Assembly: GCA_902490095.1 (NCBI GenBank)
Contig: CABUCQ010000051.1
Coordinates: 1 to 12,831 of the forward strand
Source: an uncultured Collinsella sp.
Lineage (GTDB): Bacteria > Actinomycetota > Coriobacteriia > Coriobacteriales > Coriobacteriaceae
DNA length: 12,831 bases
Direction of reading: 5' to 3'
Notes under the pieces: generated by a model
Seen by the model: only the letters and a program-made list of their open reading frames with translations
Databases searched by the model: none
Told to the model about the DNA's origin: nothing
Program-made: the position numbers and the translations under genes
In this document: in pieces, positions 6,832 through 12,831 of the stretch
Numbering within the stretch: position 1 is the first letter of the stretch
Layout: each line of letters begins with the position of its first letter

Positions 6832-7863
6832 CTATGCGCGAGGCTCTGCCGTGCTATGTCGAACGATGAGCTGACCGGGGATGCGAATGGCGACGGTTTT
6901 GTCCGTTGCCCCCGCCTTGGGAACCGCGTGCTCGAATACCTCGCGCCCACGCTGATGCAAATCGAATCGAACGGTCGTGAGCTCGTTATGCGCGACAAAG
7001 TCGTCGAGCGAGTCATCGACGCCCACCACGCTCACGTCCTCGGGCACGCGCAAGCCGCTATCGCGCAGCGCTGCAATGACGCCATTTGCCATCTGATCGT
7101 TTGCCGCATAGATCGCCGTCATGGTGCGATCGTGTTCGGCCAGGTACCTACCGGCCTCGTAACCGCTGTTGGCAGACCAGTCGCCCTCAAGCGGCTCTAC
7201 CGGCTCGATGTGCTTACGCTCGAGCGCATCCTGCCAACCGGCGCGACGGAACTGCTCGTCGACCGAAAAGGACGGGCCGCCGATATAACGAATCTGCTCG
7301 TGTCCCAGCTCAAACAGATGATCCATGAGCAACAGCGAGCAGCCGTAATGATCGGAGTCAACCGTAGTCACCCGCGGGTGCGCATACATGGTAACGATGA
7401 CCGTGCCAATACCCGGCAACGGATCGAACGTCTCAAAATCGGGAGCCATACGGCTCATGCCGATAATGATGCCGTCCACGGGCAGCGCGGCCATACGACG
7501 TGTTGCCTCGGCAAGAGAGAATTCCTCGGTCTTGGACATCTCGACCAGTGTGATGGCGCAATTATGCTCGCGAGCAGCGCTGGCGATGCCGTCGATCATT
7601 GAGAGGTTGCCAAACTTGGTGACATCGTTGACGCACAGGCCGACCGAATGGTAACGGCCGTCACGCAACGAACGGCCGGCATAGCTCGGACGGAAGCCGA
7701 GCTCTTGCATAGCGGCTTGCACGCGCTGGCGCGTCTGTTCGTTAACGTTGGGCAATCCGTTGGCAACGCGCGAAACCGTCTGTTGCGAAACACCGGCAGC
7801 GCGGGCAACGTCGGCCATGGATACCGGACGCGTACCCGTATCGTTGGAAGGGCGCCTTGCCAC
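6832..7863 (-). CDS. LacI/GalR-family repressor, likely of galKT
   Basis: The 343-aa product has a LacI-type N-terminal helix-turn-helix and hinge (SMADVARAAGVSQQTVSRV at 15-33, then the NVNEQTRQRV and LGFRPSYAGRSLRDG segments). A periplasmic-binding-like sensor domain follows, with DGIIIG, TVDSDHYGCSLLLMDHLFELGH, AIYAANDQMANGVIAALRD and VPEDVSVVGVDD. These proteins usually repress sugar genes and release DNA on binding a sugar. GTG 7863 is chosen because AAGGTGA lies about 5 nt upstream and the protein then has normal LacI length; ATG 7923 would add a foreign 20-residue head, and ATG 7818 would start inside the helix-turn-helix. It is divergent from galK-galT, and the shared region contains repeated GTTAACGTACTC sites, so autoregulation and control of galactose use are likely. 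Confidence 0.9.
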   Translation of the reverse strand: MARRPSNDTGTRPVSMADVARAAGVSQQTVSRVANGLPNVNEQTRQRVQAAMQELGFRPSYAGRSLRDGRYHSVGLCVNDVTKFGNLSMIDGIASAAREHNCAITLVEMSKTEEFSLAEATRRMAALPVDGIIIGMSRMAPDFETFDPLPGIGTVIVTMYAHPRVTTVDSDHYGCSLLLMDHLFELGHEQIRYIGGPSFSVDEQFRRAGWQDALERKHIEPVEPLEGDWSANSGYEAGRYLAEHDRTMTAIYAANDQMANGVIAALRDSGLRVPEDVSVVGVDDSLDDFVAHNELTTVRFDLHQRGREVFEHAVPKAGATDKTVAIRIPGQLIVRHSTAEPRA

Positions 7864-7957
7864 AAAATCACCTTCGCTCTCGCAGGATCTGAATAGTGCG
7901 AATGTCGGCCCGGGCAGAAACACACCCCGCGCCGAAGTCCGCTATCGTCGGACGCAT

Positions 7958-7969
7958 GTTAACGTACTC
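7958..7969 (+). promoter_or_regulatory. Candidate LacI-family operator O1
   Basis: GTTAACGTACTC, an imperfect dyad around a central CG, as LacI-family sites often are. It is the copy nearest the regulator gene, 95 nt upstream of its start, and could serve autoregulation. It lacks the CATAAC extension shared by the other two. Confidence 0.55.
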
Positions 7970-8075
7970 TACTTTTTCTATCAGCGGTTCTTTTGCTCCA
8001 TATGTCCATACGGCAGTACCGTTCACGGCTGAATTTCTACCGATTACCAGATTCTCAAAAAGTGACAAGCGATGT

Positions 8076-8093
8076 GTTATGAGTACGTTAACA
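8076..8093 (-). promoter_or_regulatory. Candidate LacI-family operator O2
   Basis: Contains TGTTAACGTACTCATAAC on the minus strand, identical over 18 nt to the site at 8144-8161 but inverted. Its centre is 64 bp from that of O3, close to six helical turns, so two bound dimers would lie on the same face and could loop. Confidence 0.65.
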
Positions 8094-8107
8094 TAGCCCG
8101 TAACGTG

Positions 8108-8135
8108 CGGCATTGTGAACACTTGGTTCATGCCG
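8108..8135. promoter_or_regulatory. Inverted repeat between O2 and O3
   Basis: CGGCA-TTG-TGAAC, loop ACTTG, GTTCATGCCG: ten base pairs with a 3-nt bulge. It overlaps the spacer of the putative galK promoter and sits between the two inverted operators. It could be a second regulator's site or a chance hairpin. Confidence 0.35.
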
Positions 8136-8142
8136 CTTTAAG
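8113..8142 (+). promoter_or_regulatory. Candidate galKT promoter
   Basis: TTGTGA (8113-8118), an 18-nt spacer and TTTAAG (8137-8142) each match the consensus at 4/6. Transcription would begin near 8149, inside operator O3, which is the expected layout for steric repression. Confidence 0.4.
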
Positions 8143-8143
8143 T

Positions 8144-8161
8144 TGTTAACGTACTCATAAC
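8144..8161 (+). promoter_or_regulatory. Candidate LacI-family operator O3
   Basis: TGTTAACGTACTCATAAC, the direct-orientation partner of O2, placed 40 nt before the galK start and over the expected transcription start. Confidence 0.65.
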
Positions 8162-8201
8162 GACGCAAAACCCACCCGTGCGCGCCAAGGAAAGGACTCC
8201 C

Positions 8202-9407
8202 ATGACCACCCCCGACGAAAAGACATTCGCCACGCTCACCAAGCTGTTTGAGGAGGAGTTTGGCCCCATCGGCGACCGCCAGGTGCTCTACGTGCACGCG
8301 CCCGGCCGTTCCGAGATCAGCGGCAACCACACCGACCACGAGGGCGGCCACGTTATCGCCGGCTCGCTCGATGTCGCCGTCGACGGCATCGCCGTGGCAA
8401 CCGATTCCAACAAGGTTCGCGTAGCCGACGAGGGCTACCCCACCTTTGAGATCACACTCGATACGCTAGATGTTCAGGAGTCCGAGAAGGGCACGTCCGC
8501 AAGCCTCGTCCGCGGTATGGCCCACGAGATTGCAGCGCTTGGTGTTGAGCCCAAGGGCTTCGACTTCGCCTTTACCTGCTCCGTCCCTTCGGGCGGCGGC
8601 CTATCCAGCTCCGCTGCCGTCGAGGCCGCGTACGGTCGTGCCATGGAAACCCTCTGGGGCGCACCCGCCATCGAGCCCGTCACGCTCGCCCAGATGAGCC
8701 AGCGCACCGAGAACAACTATTACGGCAAGCCCTGCGGTCTAATGGACCAGGCTGCCGTTTGCCTGGGCGGCCTTGCCTACATGGACTTTGAGGACCAGGC
8801 TCAGCCTAAGACCCAGAAGCTCGAGCTCAACTTTGAGGATCACGGTTATGCGCTCGTGCTCGTTAAGGTCGGTGCCGACCACGTGGCCGCCACCGACGAC
8901 TACGCCGCCGTTCCGCGCGAGATGCAGGACGTCGCTGCCGAGTTTGGCAAGGCACGCCTGTGCGAGGTAAACGTGGCGGACTTTGACGCCAAGCTCCCCG
9001 AGCTGCGCGCCAAGCTGGGCGACCGCGCCTGCCTGCGCGCCGTTCACTACTGGTACGAAAACGGCCTGGTCGACAAGCGCTGGGCTGCCCTGAACGCCGG
9101 AGACATCGATCAGTTCCTGGTCCTGACGCGCGAGTCCGGCGCCAGCTCTGCCATGTACCTACAGAATGTCGTTGCCAAGCTGGGCTCCGAGCAGCCCTCG
9201 ATGTATACCCTGGCACTGGCCGAGCACGTGCTCGACGGCCGTGGCGCCGTCCGTATCCACGGTGGCGGCTTTGGTGGCACCATCCAGGCCTTCGTGCCGC
9301 TCGACCTGGTCGACACCTTCATTGCCAAGATGAACGGCTGGCTGGGCGAGGGATCTGCCCGCCACTACGCGATTTCTGACAAGGGGGCTTACGCGGCATG
9401 GCTGTAA
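8202..9407 (+). CDS. galK: Galactokinase, GHMP superfamily, divergent sugar-site motif
   Basis: The 401-aa protein phosphorylates galactose to galactose 1-phosphate with ATP, the first Leloir step. It has the N-terminal galactokinase segment APGRSEISGNHTDHEGG (33-49), the GHMP ATP loop SVPSGGGLSSSAA (127-139), KPCGLMDQ with catalytic-base candidate D182, and a C-terminal HGGGFGGTIQAF loop. In the signature, the Asn and Glu of the classic GRxNxxGEHTDY are exchanged (E38 and N42) and Tyr becomes His46. That may mark a Gram-positive subclade or a shifted sugar preference. ATG 8202 is chosen over 8178 because AAGGAAAGGA lies just upstream. It overlaps galT by 10 nt, so the two are co-transcribed and probably translationally coupled. 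Control by the divergent LacI-type gene is inferred from the operators upstream. Galactokinase is the best call, though a related hexosamine or arabinose kinase activity is possible. Confidence 0.9.
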   Translation: MTTPDEKTFATLTKLFEEEFGPIGDRQVLYVHAPGRSEISGNHTDHEGGHVIAGSLDVAVDGIAVATDSNKVRVADEGYPTFEITLDTLDVQESEKGTSASLVRGMAHEIAALGVEPKGFDFAFTCSVPSGGGLSSSAAVEAAYGRAMETLWGAPAIEPVTLAQMSQRTENNYYGKPCGLMDQAAVCLGGLAYMDFEDQAQPKTQKLELNFEDHGYALVLVKVGADHVAATDDYAAVPREMQDVAAEFGKARLCEVNVADFDAKLPELRAKLGDRACLRAVHYWYENGLVDKRWAALNAGDIDQFLVLTRESGASSAMYLQNVVAKLGSEQPSMYTLALAEHVLDGRGAVRIHGGGFGGTIQAFVPLDLVDTFIAKMNGWLGEGSARHYAISDKGAYAAWL

Positions 9408-11026
9408 TGACTGACGTGCGCAAGGCTGTGCAGGGCCTCATCGAGTACGCTATCCACCGATCGATGATCGGCCAGGACGATCGCATCTGGGCATACAACA
9501 CCATTTTGGAGTGCATCGGCGCCACGGGCCCCGCACTCGACATGGCTTGGGCGCTCAAGACCGAGAAGATTTCGCTCTTGCACCCCGATACACTCCCCGA
9601 CTTCGACCTAGAGGGCACGCTTGCTGTGCTTTCCGAGGCCGCCGTTGCCAACGGCGCTGCCGAGGACACGGCGTCGGGCCGCGACCGCATCGCCATGCGC
9701 ATCATGGGCGCACTCATGCCGAGGCCTTCGGTTGTAAACGAGGAGTTCAACGGCCGCATGGGCGTCAACGAGCCCCGCGCCGCGACCGACTGGTTCTACG
9801 GTCTGTGCTGCGACGCCGGCTACGTGCGCCGCGCCGCCATCGCGCGCAATATCAAATGGAGCACCCCCACCAACTGGGGCGACCTCGAGATTACCATCAA
9901 CCTGTCAAAGCCCGAAAAGGACCCGCGCGATATTGCCGCGGCCGGCGCCGCCAAAAACACGGGCGAGAAGTATCCCGCCTGCCAGCTCTGCATCGAAAAC
10001 GAAGGCTATCCCGGACGCTCCGCTGCAGCCGACGGCGGCGCTCATCCCGCCCGCCAGAATCTGCGCGTTATCCCCATTAAGCTCGACGGCGAGCGCTGGG
10101 GCTTCCAATACAGCCCGTACGCGTACTTTAACGAGCACTGCATTGCCATGAGCTCCGAGCATCGCCCTATGCACGTTGACCGCAAGGGCCTGACGTGCCT
10201 GCTCGATTTTGTGGACCTGTTCCCGCACTACTTTATAGGCTCCAATGCCGACCTGCCCATCGTGGGCGGTTCGATTCTGTCGCACGACCACTTCCAGGGC
10301 GGCGCGCACGAGTTCCCCATGATGCATGCCACCGAGGTCTCGCAGTTTAGCGTGCCCGGCTTTGACCAGGTCAGCGGCACTGTGCTGCAGTGGCCGCTCT
10401 CGGTGCTGCGTCTGCGCTCGCACGACCGAGCCCAGCTGCTCGATGCTGCCGAAAAGATTATCCTCGCCTGGCGTGAGTGGACCGATGAGTCCGTGGGCGT
10501 CATCGCGCACACTGCCGACGGCGTGGCGCACAACACCGTGACGCCCGTCATCCGCCGCGTCGACTCCCGCGGCAACGCCGGCGGCAAAATCTACGAGGCC
10601 TACCTGGCGCTTCGCTGCAACATCACGACCGACGAGCACCCGCTGGGCGTTTTCCACCCGCATGCCGAGTACCACCATATTAAGAAGGAGAACATCGGCC
10701 TGATCGAGGTCATGGGCCTGGCCATTTTGCCGTCGCGCTTGGTTCCCGAGCTCGGCGCCGTCCGCGAGCATCTGCTGGCAGCCAAGGCCGATGCCAGCTA
10801 CGACCTTGCTGGCGCGCTCGAGGGCGACGACCTTTGCCGCAGCCACGCCGCGTGGGCCGAGGACGTCTTTGCTCGCCGCGCCGATGAACTTACGACCGAC
10901 AACGCCATCGATATCCTGCACGAGGAGGTGGGCGTGGTGTTTGGCCACGTGCTCGACAACGCCGGCGTCTTTAAATGGGACGAGGCAGGACGCGCCGCCC
11001 AGCAGCGCTTTATCGACTCGCTGTAG
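9398..11026 (+). CDS. galT: UDP-glucose--hexose-1-phosphate uridylyltransferase (type 2 GalT)
   Basis: The 542-aa protein exchanges galactose 1-phosphate with UDP-glucose to give UDP-galactose and glucose 1-phosphate. Size and motifs match the Gram-positive GalT family (GalT type 2), not the shorter E. coli enzyme: TNWGDLEITINLSKPEKDPR, CQLCIENEGYPGR, GGSILSHDHFQGGAHEFPMM with H296 and H298 in the likely catalytic region, and QWPLSVLRLRS. The start at 9398 overlaps the end of galK by 10 nt and is favoured by AAGGGGG about 10 nt upstream; a second ATG at 9407, in a TAATG arrangement, is possible and would remove three residues. No galE epimerase follows, so UDP-galactose must be recycled by an enzyme encoded elsewhere. 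The transcript ends at the hairpin at 11074-11112. Confidence 0.95.
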   Translation: MAVMTDVRKAVQGLIEYAIHRSMIGQDDRIWAYNTILECIGATGPALDMAWALKTEKISLLHPDTLPDFDLEGTLAVLSEAAVANGAAEDTASGRDRIAMRIMGALMPRPSVVNEEFNGRMGVNEPRAATDWFYGLCCDAGYVRRAAIARNIKWSTPTNWGDLEITINLSKPEKDPRDIAAAGAAKNTGEKYPACQLCIENEGYPGRSAAADGGAHPARQNLRVIPIKLDGERWGFQYSPYAYFNEHCIAMSSEHRPMHVDRKGLTCLLDFVDLFPHYFIGSNADLPIVGGSILSHDHFQGGAHEFPMMHATEVSQFSVPGFDQVSGTVLQWPLSVLRLRSHDRAQLLDAAEKIILAWREWTDESVGVIAHTADGVAHNTVTPVIRRVDSRGNAGGKIYEAYLALRCNITTDEHPLGVFHPHAEYHHIKKENIGLIEVMGLAILPSRLVPELGAVREHLLAAKADASYDLAGALEGDDLCRSHAAWAEDVFARRADELTTDNAIDILHEEVGVVFGHVLDNAGVFKWDEAGRAAQQRFIDSL

Positions 11027-11073
11027 CACGCGAGCTCGAACGCACGCACTTAACAAATAGCGCCTACACGACC

Positions 11074-11112
11074 ACGGCGCCCGCCGGCAACATCGCCGAC
11101 GGGCGCCGTTTT
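11074..11112 (+). terminator. Intrinsic terminator of galKT
   Basis: ACGGCGCCCG (11074-11083) pairs with CGGGCGCCGT (11100-11109), with an inner CGGC/GCCG stem, followed by TTTT then C. It lies 48 nt after the galT stop. Confidence 0.85.
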
Positions 11113-11144
11113 CTGATGCAAGGGTAGCTAATTTGCACCAAAAC

Positions 11145-11192
11145 AAGGAGTGTTCCAAACTGCCGGCAGAGAAGGAACGTCCCCAGGTGCCG
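11145..11192 (+). repeat. Flanking direct repeat, left copy
   Basis: Forty-eight nt that match 12656-12703 at 42 positions in the same orientation. Internally it contains a CTGCCGGCAG palindrome and outer near-inverted GTTCC/GGAAC halves, resembling a REP-type or other extragenic hairpin element. The two copies bracket the ATPase gene and its promoter region. Confidence 0.7.
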
Positions 11193-11203
11193 ACCTAAAC
11201 CCC

Positions 11204-11292
11204 CACATTATTCGATGGAAAAACGTGGTTGCCTCACACATTATTCGATGGAAAAACGTGGTTTACTCCCACATTTTTCAATGGAAAGACCG
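11204..11292 (+). repeat. Three operator-like repeats on an exact 33-bp period
   Basis: Units start at 11204, 11237 and 11270. The first two are identical over 27 nt, are separated by 6 nt, and share CACATT and a GATGGAAAAACGTGG tail. The third is degenerate (TTTTTCAATGGAAAGAC). Each has a dyad TTnTTC-NATG-GAA around its centre (11215, 11248, 11281). A 33-bp period equals about three helical turns, so bound proteins would sit on one face. The third unit covers the -35 region of the ATPase promoter. Confidence 0.75.
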
Positions 11293-11301
11293 AAACGGTC
11301 T

Positions 11302-11307
11302 TATACT
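11302..11307 (+). promoter_or_regulatory. Candidate -10 box of the ATPase gene
   Basis: TATACT lies 23 nt before the ATG at 11331. No TTGACA-like box is seen at normal spacing; repeat unit 3 sits there instead. A perfect GACCG-AAA-CGGTC palindrome occupies 11288-11300, directly before the -10, and is another possible operator. Confidence 0.45.
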
Positions 11308-11330
11308 AACCATGATCGTTAGGAGGCAGT

Positions 11331-12632
11331 ATGCAGCGACAGCTAATGGACGCACTCATCGCTTGGAAATCTAGGGCAAACCGCAAGCCCCTCCTGCTTA
11401 AGGGGGCCCGCCAGACGGGAAAAACCTGGCTTCTTAACGAATTCGCAGGCCAGCAGTATCAAAACGTCATCCGCTTTGACTTTATGCTCGAACCGGGCGC
11501 ACGTTCGCTGTTCGACGGAAGCCTTGACCCCAAACGCATCATCTCCCAGATAGAGCTCCTGCGCGGCCAGACCATAACGCCGACAGACACGCTCATCATC
11601 TTCGACGAAATCCAAGAGGCACCGCGTGGCATCACCTCGCTCAAATACTTCAACGAGCTGGCGCCGGAATACCATATCGTGGCAGCCGGCTCCTATATGG
11701 GGCTCGCGCTCCGACGCGAAAACGAGTCGTTCCCCGTCGGCAAGATCGACCAGCTCACCATGCGCCCCATGGGGTTTGTCGAGTTCGTTCGTGCCGTCGA
11801 TGGCGATCCGCTCGCAGATGCCATCCTTGCCGCAGACATGGACCTGCTGACAAACGTTTCCGAAAAGCTCGAGCGCCTGCTCAAGGAATACCTCGTTGTC
11901 GGTGGCATGCCAGAAGTTGTCTCCGCTTTCTCCGCCTCCCACGATTTCATCGAGGCCCGCAGGCTTCAGCAGCAAATCATCGAAGCTTATGAATCCGATT
12001 TTGGCAAGCATGCGCCAGCCCGCATCGTCGAGCGCATGAGGCTGGTTTGGAAATCCCTTCCCGGCCAGCTCGCAAAGGAAAACAAGAAGTTCGTCTACGG
12101 CGCGCTTCGTCCCGGGGCGCGCGCACGCGATTTTGAGGAAAGCCTCCAGTGGCTCATGGACTATGGAATCGTTCATAAGGTACCACGTGTTTCCGCCCTA
12201 AGAGCACCGCTCACAAGCTACGAGGATCTCTCGGGCTTCAAGCTGTTCTGCATCGACACCGGCATCCTCGGAGCACTCTCCGGCCTCACGCCAGCCATTG
12301 TTCTGAACGGGCCCGCTGTTTTTACGGAGTTCAAAGGCTCGCTGACCGAGCAATACGTCGCACAGGAGCTTTTGCTCCAAGGCAATACTCCCGCGTATTG
12401 GTCATCCTCCTCCGGCAATGCAGAGACTGACTTTGCCGTCGACCATACGGGGACCGTGCTTCCGCTCGAGGTCAAGGCGGCAGAGAATCTCAAAGCAAAG
12501 AGCCTGAGGATTGCCTGCGAGAAGTTCAAGCTCGAGCGCTGCGTGAGAACATCGTTAGCGGCATATAGAGACGAGGGCACGCTCGTCAACATTCCGCTCT
12601 GGGAGATTGGGCAAATCGACAAGCTGGCATAG
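11331..12632 (+). CDS. AAA-family ATPase with DUF4143 domain
   Basis: The 433-aa protein belongs to the common but poorly understood AAA_14/DUF4143 ATPases of anaerobes and archaea. Walker A is GARQTGKT (25-32), Walker B is LIIFDE with D92 and E93, and the sensor-1 region reads VAAGSYMG. The C-terminal half is DUF4143-like, with WLMDYGIVHKV and ending in E365-T-D367-F and LEVKA (E380, K382). That E-x-D...E-x-K pattern resembles a PD-(D/E)XK nuclease core. AGGAGG 5 nt upstream makes the start firm. No signal peptide or membrane segment is seen. The gene stands alone: no toxin, methyltransferase or nuclease partner lies beside it. It is preceded by a 33-bp-period repeat array and enclosed by 48-nt direct repeats, so it could be a mobile or recombining cassette. 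Its biological role is unknown. Confidence 0.88.
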   Translation: MQRQLMDALIAWKSRANRKPLLLKGARQTGKTWLLNEFAGQQYQNVIRFDFMLEPGARSLFDGSLDPKRIISQIELLRGQTITPTDTLIIFDEIQEAPRGITSLKYFNELAPEYHIVAAGSYMGLALRRENESFPVGKIDQLTMRPMGFVEFVRAVDGDPLADAILAADMDLLTNVSEKLERLLKEYLVVGGMPEVVSAFSASHDFIEARRLQQQIIEAYESDFGKHAPARIVERMRLVWKSLPGQLAKENKKFVYGALRPGARARDFEESLQWLMDYGIVHKVPRVSALRAPLTSYEDLSGFKLFCIDTGILGALSGLTPAIVLNGPAVFTEFKGSLTEQYVAQELLLQGNTPAYWSSSSGNAETDFAVDHTGTVLPLEVKAAENLKAKSLRIACEKFKLERCVRTSLAAYRDEGTLVNIPLWEIGQIDKLA

Positions 12633-12655
12633 GCGCTGTGGAGGGGGTGCCCCGT

Positions 12656-12703
12656 AAGGAGTGTCCCAAACTGCCAGCAGAAAAGGAACGTCCCTATCTG
12701 CCG
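12656..12703 (+). repeat. Flanking direct repeat, right copy
   Basis: Same orientation as 11145-11192 and 42/48 identical. The inner palindrome is weakened here to CTGC-CA-GCAG. It begins 23 nt after the ATPase stop codon. Confidence 0.7.
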
Positions 12704-12783
12704 CATTCCCGAAGCAAGGCAACGCCGATGTCTTGGAAACGACAGCGAGCGGGCCGCATTTAAGACAAGGTGACGCGAAACGA

Positions 12784-12812
12784 AAGGGCGCTGACCTTCT
12801 GGTCGCGCCCTT
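12784..12812. terminator. Hairpin, possible terminator of a gene to the right
   Basis: A 12-bp stem with one bulged base (12784-12796 with 12801-12812) encloses the loop TTCT. No T-run follows on the plus strand; on the minus strand the stem is followed by a TTTCGTTT-like stretch. It could end a minus-strand gene beyond the window or serve the ATPase transcript weakly. Confidence 0.4.
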
Positions 12813-12831
12813 GAAGTTGAACGTCAGATTG

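Noticed and set aside
7864..7923. ATG 7923 as start of the LacI-family gene
   Set aside because: It adds about 20 residues before the usual LacI head and has no clear ribosome binding site; GTG 7863 has AAGGTGA nearby.
9905..11158. 417-codon minus-strand frame opposite galT
   Set aside because: Antisense shadow of galT; long open antisense frames are expected in GC-rich genes.
11204..11292. CRISPR-like array
   Set aside because: The units are separated by only 6 nt, there are three of them, and no cas gene is present; a regulatory array fits better.

Overview
The window looks like a chromosomal segment from a GC-rich, anaerobic, gut-type actinobacterium of the Coriobacteriia. A Collinsella-like genome is my best guess. 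That rests on protein character and gene mix (divergent GalK, Gram-positive-type GalT, FprA-type flavodiiron protein, DUF4143 ATPase), not on a database search. No rRNA, tRNA, CRISPR array, transposase or phage gene was found.

Layout from left to right. (1) 3-941, plus strand: the 3' part of a gene fusing a Nudix (MutT-like) hydrolase to a Vsr-type mismatch endonuclease; its start lies outside the window. (2) 942-1430: mostly empty, with one doubtful small ORF. (3) 1431-3049, plus strand: an AraC-family regulator with a cupin sensor domain, then a HAD-family phosphatase, probably one transcript. (4) 3050-3480: a repeat-rich intergenic block with three direct copies of an apparently structured element of about 85 nt, a strong bidirectional terminator, and an inverted partial copy. 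(5) 3481-5477: a class II ketose-bisphosphate aldolase (minus) divergent from a DeoR-family regulator (plus). (6) 5542-7863, minus strand: an FprA-type flavodiiron protein and a LacI-family regulator. (7) 8202-11026, plus strand: galK and galT, overlapping by 10 nt and ending at a hairpin terminator. (8) 11145-12703: an AAA/DUF4143 ATPase gene preceded by three repeat units on an exact 33-bp period and flanked by 48-nt direct repeats.

The clearest functional unit is the galactose locus. GalK phosphorylates galactose and GalT exchanges it with UDP-glucose in the Leloir pathway. The divergent LacI-type regulator is the obvious candidate local repressor, because the shared intergenic region holds three copies of GTTAACGTACTC. 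Two of these belong to an 18-nt sequence in inverted orientation, and one lies at the expected transcription start of galKT. The aldolase with its divergent DeoR regulator is a second sugar-phosphate module; it may serve glycolysis or a tagatose-bisphosphate route.

The best leads for something undescribed are the intergenic structured repeat family at 3076-3447, the 33-bp operator-like array plus flanking repeats around the DUF4143 ATPase, the Nudix-Vsr fusion, and the swapped sugar-site residues in GalK. I did not find a clear new multi-gene system.
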